5,470 bases of DNA from Nitrospirota bacterium (lineage in GTDB: Bacteria; Nitrospirota; Nitrospiria; Nitrospirales; UBA8639). Positions 1 through 5,470 of this stretch are shown piece after piece. The notes beneath the pieces are model-generated. The model saw only the letters and a program-made list of their open reading frames with translations, did no database searches and was not told the origin of the DNA. Location: positions 1 to 5,470 of the forward strand of contig QIMB01000002.1 of the NCBI GenBank assembly GCA_003233615.1. Direction: 5' to 3'. A program made the translations under genes and the position numbers. Numbering within the stretch: the first letter of the stretch is position 1; every line of letters starts with the position of its first letter.

Positions 1-391
1 CAACATTATTCAGCCGACAGGCTTCCAATATATTCGTGTTCATCATCAACAGCGGAACGAAAAAGCTTGCAGGTTTGGATGTAGTCACTTCGACGGAACC
101 TTTAATCCCCGCTACATGAAATACACAATCCATATCCTTCACAATGCTTTGACAAAATTCAAAATCGCACAAATCTCCCTTCAGATACTCCACCTTGTCT
201 TCGACTTGAATCTCATCCAACGACACACTCCGAACGCAGGCCCCGGCCTCTAGCAACCGGCTTACAATTTGCCGTCCGATCAATCCACTCCCACCACTGA
301 CAAGAACATTTTTTCCTTCGAAAAACTTGCGAATTGATTCTGAAATCATGGTTGACTTATGGGACATAACCTCATGAAGAACTGAATTCAT
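1..391 (-). CDS. NAD-dependent epimerase/dehydratase, N-terminal part (runs off left edge)
   Basis: The 130 visible codons are the N-terminal half of a Rossmann-fold extended short-chain dehydrogenase/reductase acting on sugars. After a 26-residue leader comes a first beta strand and the dinucleotide-binding motif GGSGLIG (residues 33-39, GxxGxxG spacing). Next come the acidic strand end KGDL (71-74) and FHVAG (91-95), which normally line the NAD(P) pocket. The catalytic Ser/Tyr/Lys region would lie beyond the window. ATG at 391 is preferred because GGAGG at 402-406 sits 10 nt upstream; the in-frame ATGs at 367 and 349 lack a well-spaced site. The gene begins 2 nt after the stop of the dioxygenase gene, so the two are probably translationally coupled. 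The family converts nucleotide-activated sugars (epimerisation, dehydration or reduction); the exact substrate cannot be told. This gene is clearly different from the epimerase at 2799-3818, so it is not a simple duplication. Confidence 0.88.
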   Translation of the reverse strand, partial: MNSVLHEVMSHKSTMISESIRKFFEGKNVLVSGGSGLIGRQIVSRLLEAGACVRSVSLDEIQVEDKVEYLKGDLCDFEFCQSIVKDMDCVFHVAGIKGSVEVTTSKPASFFVPLLMMNTNILEACRLNNV

Positions 392-393
392 AT

Positions 394-1392
394 TTACACA
401 ACCTCCACAAGATGTTCTGCGGCCAATTGCCCAAAAGGCGAGAGGGTTTCTCTATTGCATTTTCTGATACGGATAGCAGGATGTTCAAATCCATATTCGG
501 GATGAAGACAATAGTTCACAATGAGAATTCCTCGATTCTTGTTCACTGGTTTTTCCCCACGGTGAATGCCTGGCGTATTGGCTACAATGACATCACCAGC
601 TCTGGCATAACAACGAACCACAGCTTTGGCTCCGTATATGTTTTGGATCTCGGCATCCTCATAACGGGCCTTTTGATCCCACCCCTCCCATTTCAATCGA
701 TGACTTCCACGGACATAACAAAATGCCCCTCCACCCTCTTCTACATCATTTAAATACATCAGGGCTTTGAAGATTCTATAACTTCCGCCATCAACATGGA
801 AGAATTGAGTATCTGCCGGAGGGAAGGCATTCCGAAAGGCATAACGTATTTTCAAAAAAGTCACCATAGGCATTGCTCCATAAAATGCGGTACCCATGCC
901 TAAGATCCCTGAATCAAAAACTAGTTTGGAGGTATCCTCTAGAGCCACTAATGGATCTTGTATCCCTACAGACGACACAAGATCTTCCAGAGGATTTTCT
1001 ATTTCCTGCCGAAAGAGGTTGCTGAAATATTGGTAGGTTCCTTCATGTACGTCTTGAGGAGTTTCCTGGCCATGGGCACGAATAGGAGCTAAACCTTCTC
1101 TTGTACGAACCAGTTTCTCAACTTGAACTCGGATTATTTGGATCTGATCTGCAGGGAAATAATTTCTGAGAATGACAAATCTGTCTCTATGCAATCGACT
1201 GACAACATCTGAATATTGCTGAACCGACTCCAAAAGAGGGATAGCGAATTCCTGACAACGAACTATTCCTTCAGCTAATTTCTCAAGATAAAATTGAGCA
1301 TCCCCTTCAGTCGTAGCGTGGAGAACATGAGGCGTTCTCGCTTTATCAGAAATCGTCTCAGTTGCATTCATATAGTTTGAACCTTTTGGCAT
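394..1392 (-). CDS. Phytanoyl-CoA dioxygenase (PhyH) family oxygenase
   Basis: Predicted non-haem Fe(II)/2-oxoglutarate-dependent oxygenase, 332 residues from the ATG at 1392. The double-stranded beta-helix core covers roughly residues 150-300. The iron ligands fit the facial triad: H199 and D201 in FFHVDGG (197-203) and H277 in GIHRGEKP (275-282). R287, ten residues after the distal His, is the likely 2-oxoglutarate carboxylate anchor. The stretch LMYLNDVEEGGG followed by VRGSHR (about 211-232) is typical of PhyH-like proteins. Such enzymes hydroxylate or otherwise oxidise small molecules; members occur in polysaccharide and natural-product clusters. No signal peptide or membrane segment is seen, so it is probably cytosolic. 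The true start may be the ATG at 1371 (MNATET), which has AAAAGG at 1382-1387 with 10 nt spacing; the ATG at 1392 has only a purine run directly abutting it. It follows the radical SAM gene by 41 nt and ends 2 nt before the next epimerase. The substrate is unknown. Confidence 0.9.
   Translation of the reverse strand: MPKGSNYMNATETISDKARTPHVLHATTEGDAQFYLEKLAEGIVRCQEFAIPLLESVQQYSDVVSRLHRDRFVILRNYFPADQIQIIRVQVEKLVRTREGLAPIRAHGQETPQDVHEGTYQYFSNLFRQEIENPLEDLVSSVGIQDPLVALEDTSKLVFDSGILGMGTAFYGAMPMVTFLKIRYAFRNAFPPADTQFFHVDGGSYRIFKALMYLNDVEEGGGAFCYVRGSHRLKWEGWDQKARYEDAEIQNIYGAKAVVRCYARAGDVIVANTPGIHRGEKPVNKNRGILIVNYCLHPEYGFEHPAIRIRKCNRETLSPFGQLAAEHLVEVV
402..406 (-). promoter_or_regulatory. Ribosome binding site of the left-edge epimerase
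   Basis: The minus strand reads GGAGG, 10 nt before the ATG at 391. It lies inside the last codons of the upstream dioxygenase gene. It decides the start among three in-frame ATGs (391, 367, 349). Confidence 0.7.
1382..1387 (-). promoter_or_regulatory. Probable ribosome binding site for the internal dioxygenase start
   Basis: AAAAGG on the minus strand lies 10 nt before the ATG at 1371 and overlaps the first codons of the longer reading. It argues that translation starts at 1371, giving a 325-residue protein, and not at 1392. Confidence 0.45.
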
Positions 1393-1433
1393 CTCTTACG
1401 ACCATTGCCTGACCAGTCTATTTTGGGTATGCA

Positions 1434-2750
1434 TTAATACACCATCGCTCGTTCGTTCAACCATTTCTGAGTCACTTGGATATTGTGTTGTATTTGGTCT
1501 CTCGAAAAGGTTTTCCCCCAACGATTCTCTTTTTCATATTCAAAGGGTAAACCCACCTCTTCCTTGTCACCAAACCGGTACAACAAATGAGCATGCCGAC
1601 TCCAATCCTGATCGATGTAACGAATCCCATATTGACTAGGATTATTAAATATAGGAGAACCGGGAACGGGACAAAACCCTGAAAGGCCGATAAAATCAGG
1701 CTCTGTCTCTTCAATAAAGGCCATGGTTTTCTCGACAATATCAGGAGGCTCTCCTGGCAACCCAAAAATCAGGCATATTTTGATCCGGATTCCCACCTGT
1801 TTACATCGCTCTATAAAGTGCCGAATTTGGGTTTGCGTTTGCCAACCTTTGTTGATGATTTTCATTACCTGGTTGTCTATTGTTTCCACCCCGATGGCCA
1901 GTTCCTGACACCCAGATTCACGAGCCAACGCGAGTTGTTTATCGGTCGCGGCCGTCGTCGTTTGCCCACGCCAGATCACTTGGCTTTCACTCAAGGCCTC
2001 AAACATTGTCGTAGAAAGTCGTTCATTAGGCAGAATAATAACTTCGTCTCGGAAATTAATACCTTGGACACCATAGGTTTCTTTCAAATAGGCAATTTCG
2101 GCTTTCATCATTTCAGAACTTCTGACCTGGAAAAACCCCGGGACGTTGTAGACACAAAAACTACATTTATACACACAGCCACGAGAAAAATAGACGGACG
2201 TTCCAGGCACACCACCATATTGTTGAAATAACAAATCGTTCACAATAGCTTCGGTTGGTAAAAACTCTCTGCGGGGGTAGGGAGTATCAGAAAAGGAGAC
2301 TTCCGTATATTTTTGCCGATACACCTTCTTGAGCTGTGTGGCATGTATATCCCTGACAATGTGAGTAAGCGAATATTCACCTGGCCCCACGACAACGGCA
2401 TCAAAAACCTCCACACATTCATCCGTACACATATCGACATGTGTCCCCCCGGCCACGTGTTTGGCGGAGGGATACTGCTGTTGTAGCAATTCCACGATCC
2501 CCTGAATTTCCACGCTATCCCCGGACTTCATGATCCAATAGATGAACAGATCATAGGCTGCAATATCATGAACACGGTCGTTTAAGGTTTCTCCTGCCGC
2601 TCCCCTGAGATCGATAATCTCTATCTGATGGGCGTCATGCGAGAATTCTTTCTCAAGAACTGTGGCGTAATACAACTCCCACAAGGGTTGTAACTTGAAG
2701 GGATTATCCCAGTAATGCCAGCTTGGAACGACGATACCAATCCGAAACAT
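1434..2750 (-). CDS. B12-binding-type radical SAM protein
   Basis: A 438-residue protein with the two-domain layout of cobalamin-binding radical SAM enzymes. Residues 1-145 form an N-terminal Rossmann-like domain (start RIGIVVPSW, then HVAGGTHVDM at 98-107 and VVVGPGEYS at 119-127), typical of the B12-binding module in this superfamily. The classic DxHxxG cobalamin-ligand motif is not present, as is common in radical SAM members. The radical SAM domain follows from about residue 180, with the [4Fe-4S] motif SRGCVYKCSFC: C192, C196 and C199 in CxxxCxxC spacing. GVET (287-290) and LIFGLPGE (327-334) match later conserved strands of the barrel. Such enzymes methylate unactivated carbons or rearrange substrates by a 5'-deoxyadenosyl radical; the reaction here is unknown. 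The start is supported by AAGGA at 2757-2761. It lies 48 nt after the complete epimerase and 41 nt before the dioxygenase, so it is probably co-transcribed with both. Confidence 0.92.
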   Translation of the reverse strand: MFRIGIVVPSWHYWDNPFKLQPLWELYYATVLEKEFSHDAHQIEIIDLRGAAGETLNDRVHDIAAYDLFIYWIMKSGDSVEIQGIVELLQQQYPSAKHVAGGTHVDMCTDECVEVFDAVVVGPGEYSLTHIVRDIHATQLKKVYRQKYTEVSFSDTPYPRREFLPTEAIVNDLLFQQYGGVPGTSVYFSRGCVYKCSFCVYNVPGFFQVRSSEMMKAEIAYLKETYGVQGINFRDEVIILPNERLSTTMFEALSESQVIWRGQTTTAATDKQLALARESGCQELAIGVETIDNQVMKIINKGWQTQTQIRHFIERCKQVGIRIKICLIFGLPGEPPDIVEKTMAFIEETEPDFIGLSGFCPVPGSPIFNNPSQYGIRYIDQDWSRHAHLLYRFGDKEEVGLPFEYEKENRWGKTFSRDQIQHNIQVTQKWLNERAMVY

Positions 2751-2756
2751 TGTTTT

Positions 2757-2761
2757 TCCTT
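2757..2761 (-). promoter_or_regulatory. Ribosome binding site of the radical SAM gene
   Basis: AAGGA on the minus strand, 6 nt before the ATG at 2750, within an A-rich leader. The spacing supports this start. Confidence 0.65.
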
Positions 2762-2798
2762 TTTTACCTAGACTATCTCGCGTAGAGTTTGATTCTAT

Positions 2799-3818
2799 TT
2801 AAACGCAAACTACTTGCTCCATTGTTTCTGACTTCATCTTGCGACGGCGCCAATCCATGGTCCGGTGAAGTCCCTCTTCTATCCCGGTTTTGGCCTGAAA
2901 GTTCAAAACCTCTTTGGCGTGATCACAATTGATCATCCGTCGTATAACAGGTAATCCCATATCACCTCGATGAACCATGTTGCTAAAACCATACACTTCG
3001 CTTGTGAGCATCAGCTCCAACAATTGGTTCAAGGAATACGTTGTTCCGCTCCCAATGTTCAATGCCACGGAATCCGTGATGGTATTTGCTGCCATCAAGC
3101 AGGCATCAACTACATCATCAACAAAAATATAATCACGTTCATCTTTCCCACTCCCCCAAATTTCAATGGGATCTTGTCGTTCGAGAATCCGGCGCATCAA
3201 TGCTGGCAAGGCATGGCAGGTGTCAAATTCAAAATCATCATACGGCCCATATATTCCTGTTGGGCGAAGAGAGATAACAGTGAACCGCCCTTTAGAATGT
3301 AAAGAATAGAGGGCCCCAATTTTTTCTACATACCGGGACATCCAACCCACCGGCTCATAGGGTGCAGGCGGATTCTCTTCAAAAAACATGTCTTCTACCA
3401 ATGGGCTGGATGATTGAGGATAGCCCGTGGAACTACTCAACCATACATACGTTTTTACGCCTGCCAGATACGCCGCTTCCAACATATTAAGATTAATTGC
3501 CGTGTTTTCTGTGACTGGACCAAGAGGATTGTTTTTTAGCACAACCGCCGTTGAGAGCTTTCCTGCAAACATAAACACTTGATCGACATCTTTCATCACA
3601 TTCCAACATTGTTCACGATCCCCTAAATCTGCCTGCACAAACCTAATATTGCTTCCCTGTATAATGGGTTTTCGTGTGCGATAAACAGCAATGACAGAAA
3701 TCCCAGGTTGTTGCGCAACTCGTTGTAGAAAGTTAGTTCCTATAAATCCTGAAGCCCCAGCCACCAACAACGTCCCGGACGTTGCTAAGGAGTTTGCCGC
3801 ATTTACACAATTCCTCAT
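2799..3818 (-). CDS. NAD-dependent epimerase/dehydratase (extended SDR), complete
   Basis: A 339-residue sugar epimerase/dehydratase-like protein, of normal length for the family. A 16-residue leader precedes the first strand (TLLVAGASGFIG); the dinucleotide motif GASGFIG is at residues 21-27. ADLGD (63-67) and FMFAG (82-86) line the cofactor pocket. LSSST (127-131) supplies the catalytic Ser/Thr region. SLRPTGIYGPYDDF (183-196) and DERDYIFVDDVVDA (226-239) are strong family signatures of the substrate-binding half. The usual YxxxK catalytic pair is not seen: at the expected place the sequence is VGWMSRY (157-163), with Val and Ser where Tyr and Lys would fall in my alignment by eye. The protein may therefore use a different chemistry or be a binding protein. 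The start at 3818 has only a weak ribosome binding site. It begins 16 nt after the FkbM-like gene and is followed by the radical SAM gene. The nucleotide sugar acted on is unknown. Confidence 0.9.
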   Translation of the reverse strand: MRNCVNAANSLATSGTLLVAGASGFIGTNFLQRVAQQPGISVIAVYRTRKPIIQGSNIRFVQADLGDREQCWNVMKDVDQVFMFAGKLSTAVVLKNNPLGPVTENTAINLNMLEAAYLAGVKTYVWLSSSTGYPQSSSPLVEDMFFEENPPAPYEPVGWMSRYVEKIGALYSLHSKGRFTVISLRPTGIYGPYDDFEFDTCHALPALMRRILERQDPIEIWGSGKDERDYIFVDDVVDACLMAANTITDSVALNIGSGTTYSLNQLLELMLTSEVYGFSNMVHRGDMGLPVIRRMINCDHAKEVLNFQAKTGIEEGLHRTMDWRRRKMKSETMEQVVCV

Positions 3819-4357
3819 AAGGAGCCCATTCTCACTACGATGCCTGATAGTATTGTTTCATTCTCTGAAAAAACGCTCCCAACGTGTCATGATTTTTAGG
3901 ATACCGGATCCCAGCTAAAAACCCGCTCTTGGGGGAAACATGAACCTCTAGAGTAGAATCGACATTCCAATGCTGCAGTAAACGAACCGTATGCATAAAA
4001 CCGTCTTCAGATTTTGTCCATGCACTACTTTGAACCATGCCTGTAAAACCCCAGGGTCCTTCTTTCAACAAATAATGAACACCATCAAGATCCGACACCA
4101 CTCTCGGAACAAAGGGACTGGTGAATAACTGCTCCAACGCATTTTCGGTGATCTTCAAAAGATGAAAATCTTCCTGGCGAACAAAAATACAATTGGAGAC
4201 TAAATGCGCCACCAGTTCATACCCTTTCGATTTCGCGAGTTCCACCATGGCCAAGACACTTGATCCGATCCGTTTTCCTGGATCGGTTTGAATAAACAAC
4301 ACATCAGGTCCCATACTCGCATTGGCTTCTATAATGACGACTCTAGGGCGATATTTT

Positions 4358-4370
4358 TCAAGCAGCCCAA
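4358..4370 (-). other. Frameshift point in the FkbM-like gene
   Basis: The minus strand reads CTT TGG GCT GCT TGA, giving L-W-A-A-stop, whereas the next frame reads CTG CTT GAA AAA TAT CGC, giving L-L-E-K-Y-R. The change needs one base removed or two added between TGG (ending at 4367) and the TGA at 4358-4360. The GGG run or the GCTGCT repeat are plausible slip sites. The A-run lies after the TGA and cannot be the cause. Confidence 0.75.
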
Positions 4371-4639
4371 AGTTGATATTCCATTCCATCAATATCAATA
4401 GACAACAAATCAAAATCATATGGCACATCTTTACCCGCCGGCAGAGTATCAATAGATCGCTTCTCGGAGACAAATTCATGTAAACAATGCACATCAGCCC
4501 GACTTTGATAGAAGGTTGCTATTTTTTTAAAGTTGTCTGAATCTGCCTCAACCAATACTCCACACCAATGCTCTTTACAAATCCAATTCCAGGAATTGCT
4601 CAAAAAATTCCCATCATGTGCGCCGATGTCAACACACCA

Positions 4640-4642
4640 TTA
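4640..4642 (-). other. In-frame nonsense codon TAA in the FkbM-like gene
   Basis: The minus strand reads GCG AAT TAA TGG TGT GTT GAC, that is A-N-stop-W-C-V-D, with the same frame continuing into motif I on the far side. Family members as I recall them often have Lys or a similar residue here, and one substitution turns AAA or CAA into TAA. No indel is needed. Confidence 0.75.
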
Positions 4643-4780
4643 ATTCGCCACTCCAATAGTATCGAAAATTTTTGTGATGACTCCATCTTCACCATGTTGT
4701 GTGGTGATATTCTCACGATAGTCATAGACCCAAGGCAGATGCCCATGAACTGATGCCTTTCCTGGTGTCACAGTCGTCAT

Positions 4781-4824
4781 ATACCTACTACAACCTTTCT
4801 CACTCTTTAGTGGCCGTATGTTCT
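4781..4824 (-). other. Gap between the two methyltransferase genes
   Basis: This 44-nt spacer holds a purine-rich stretch GAGAAAGG (about 4794-4801, minus strand) that could serve as a distant ribosome binding site for ATG 4780. A short CACTAAAGAGTG partial palindrome lies beside it. Its 4-bp arms and lack of a following T-run make it a poor terminator. No promoter is evident. Confidence 0.3.
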
Positions 4825-5470
4825 TTATTCCACTACAAAAAAAGACACCCTGGAAGCATAGCGATACCTTTGTAGGCGCACCGCATTTAAACCAAATACT
4901 TCCATGAGTGCAGTGGTCTCACCGGGTGAGTCAGGATCGTTTAATTCGTCAAACACTAAGACGCTCCCTTTAGTGAGACGTGGACGAATAAATCAAAATC
5001 AAAGTAGGCTAAAGCCACAATGGTTTCAGGATGAGCGGTCAGGTAACGTGGAACTTCACACGTAGCATCCCCCTGGCAAAGCTCAAACTTTTTAATATGC
5101 TCAAGGGGATTCACCTGTTCATGCACATGTAAGACCTTTTCCAAATACGCGGCGTACCCTTCCGTCACCGCCAATTGCCCATCTTGCCATTTCATTCCAT
5201 CCTGTTGAGACACAGACGGGAATCCCGAAAAGGAATCAAACCCAATAATTTTTCTATGGCGATTAAATGGCTCATAAATTCCGCGCAATGCTGAGAGGAC
5301 GCCAAGATTTTGTCCCCATCGAGTTCCAAACTCCATAATGACGCCTTGGACATCAATAATGTGTTGATACACATGATTAAGAAAAAGAAGACGCGCCAAA
5401 TTTTTAGATTCAAGAAATAACCCCAAATTTGAAAGTAATTGTTCCTGAGGAATTGGAGATGATTCGAGCA
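4825..5470 (-). pseudogene. TylF/macrocin-O-methyltransferase-like SAM methyltransferase, partial and frameshifted
   Basis: The frame is open from the right edge, with no start codon needed inside the window; the TTG at 5426 is internal, since SSPIPQEQLLSNLGLF reads straight through it. Visible motifs are MEFGTRWGQN (5307-5336, SAM-binding motif I), KIIGFDSFSGFPS (about 5214-5249), ELCQGDAT (about 5061-5084) and ALAYFDFDL (4989-5015), the acidic motif that in this family helps bind metal. After that the frame reads V-H-V-S-L-K-G-A-S and stops at TAG 4956-4958. The neighbouring frame from 4980 gives RLTKGSVLVFDELNDPD and continues to a natural-looking end FFVVE and TAA at 4825-4827. This is the family's C-terminus. 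Between DLF and RLTKGS family members as I remember them have about 12 more residues, so roughly 31 nt appear lost. The missing part includes the usual DLYEPTK segment. The gene is probably inactive. Similar proteins methylate sugar hydroxyls; the target here is unknown. Confidence 0.78.
4977..4988 (-). other. Deletion and frameshift junction in the TylF-like gene
   Basis: The minus strand reads TTC GTC CAC GTC, which on the plus strand contains GACG twice, at 4977-4980 and 4983-4986. The frame before the junction is the N-terminal one (YFDFDLF) and the frame after it is one base over (RLTKGS). The tandem 4-mer could mark a short-homology deletion, but four bases are weak evidence. Confidence 0.6.

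Larger units (their letters stand above)
3835..4780 (-). pseudogene. FkbM-like SAM-dependent methyltransferase, broken by a stop and a frameshift
   Basis: Reading from ATG 4780 gives 46 codons, including HGEDGVIT (29-36) and IFDTIGVAN, then an in-frame TAA at 4640-4642. The same frame continues straight on with WCVDIGAHDGN (about 48-58, SAM-binding motif I), VLVEAD (75-80, motif II) and DFDLLSIDIDG (122-132), then ends at TGA 4358-4360. One frame over, the protein resumes with LLEKYRPRVVIIEAN and runs about 175 further codons to TAG 3835-3837. The join is expected because FkbM-like proteins carry a DIDG...YRPRVVxIE stretch here. Length is 946 nt, one more than a multiple of three, so one extra base or two missing bases near 4360-4370 explains the shift. 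The repaired protein would have about 314 residues. The family O-methylates sugars or natural products; the target is unknown. The gene lies 44 nt after the other methyltransferase and 16 nt before the epimerase. As read, it should give no full-length product. A sequencing error is the alternative. Confidence 0.8.

Noticed and set aside
412..753. Open frame on the plus strand opposite the dioxygenase, 113 codons
   Set aside because: It lies fully antisense to a gene with all catalytic motifs, and its translation shows no recognisable domain or ribosome binding site.
1393..1433. Possible terminator or hairpin between the radical SAM gene and the dioxygenase
   Set aside because: Only a short TGGTC direct repeat is present; there is no stable inverted repeat followed by a T-run.
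1723..2231. Two overlapping plus-strand open frames opposite the radical SAM gene
   Set aside because: They are antisense shadows of a well-supported gene, with low-complexity, non-family-like translations.
2751..2798. Possible internal promoter before the radical SAM gene (TAGAAT-like box)
   Set aside because: No -35-like hexamer lies at a suitable distance, and the gap is only 48 nt.
2970..3302. Plus-strand open frames opposite the complete epimerase
   Set aside because: Antisense to a conserved coding region and mutually overlapping; no independent support.
4370..4494. N-terminal extension of the C-terminal FkbM fragment starting at ATG 4494
   Set aside because: Its first ~40 residues are the out-of-frame reading of the conserved motif region; the real sequence there is in the other frame.
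4568..4753. Plus-strand 61-codon open frame in the apparently gene-poor stretch
   Set aside because: This stretch is explained by the N-terminal part of the broken FkbM-like gene on the minus strand.

Overview
All recognisable genes in this window lie on the minus strand and read from position 5470 down to position 1, with gaps of 2 to 48 nt between them. The content fits an accessory sugar or surface-glycan (O-antigen-like) or natural-product biosynthesis cluster of a bacterium, probably Gram-negative: two NAD-dependent sugar epimerase/dehydratases, two SAM-dependent methyltransferases, a B12-binding-type radical SAM enzyme and a phytanoyl-CoA dioxygenase-like iron/2-oxoglutarate oxygenase. 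Base composition looks moderate (not counted). I cannot name the species. No tRNA, rRNA, CRISPR array, transposase or convincing terminator was seen.

In transcription order: (1) a TylF/macrocin-O-methyltransferase-like gene (4825-5470, 5' end outside the window), broken by an out-of-frame junction near 4981-4988; (2) an FkbM-like methyltransferase (3835-4780), broken by an in-frame TAA at 4640-4642 and a frameshift near 4360-4370; (3) an intact NAD-dependent epimerase/dehydratase (2799-3818); (4) an intact radical SAM protein (1434-2750); (5) an intact PhyH-like dioxygenase (394-1371 or 1392); (6) the N-terminal 130 codons of a second NAD-dependent epimerase/dehydratase (1-391), which continues past the left edge.

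The short spacing suggests one operon. By inference, the epimerases would shape a nucleotide sugar, the radical SAM enzyme and dioxygenase would add a radical-based or oxidative modification, and the methyltransferases would decorate the product. The substrate cannot be read from the sequence.

The main observation is that three separate lesions fall within about 630 bp in the two methyltransferase genes, while the next three genes downstream have complete frames and the sixth is open as far as it is visible. Joining the frames restores family-like sequence through all three lesions, so these are recently broken genes (or contain sequence errors), not separate small genes. I found no clear novel system. 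The pairing of radical SAM enzyme and dioxygenase between two epimerases, and the unusual active site of the complete epimerase, are the most interesting functional leads.
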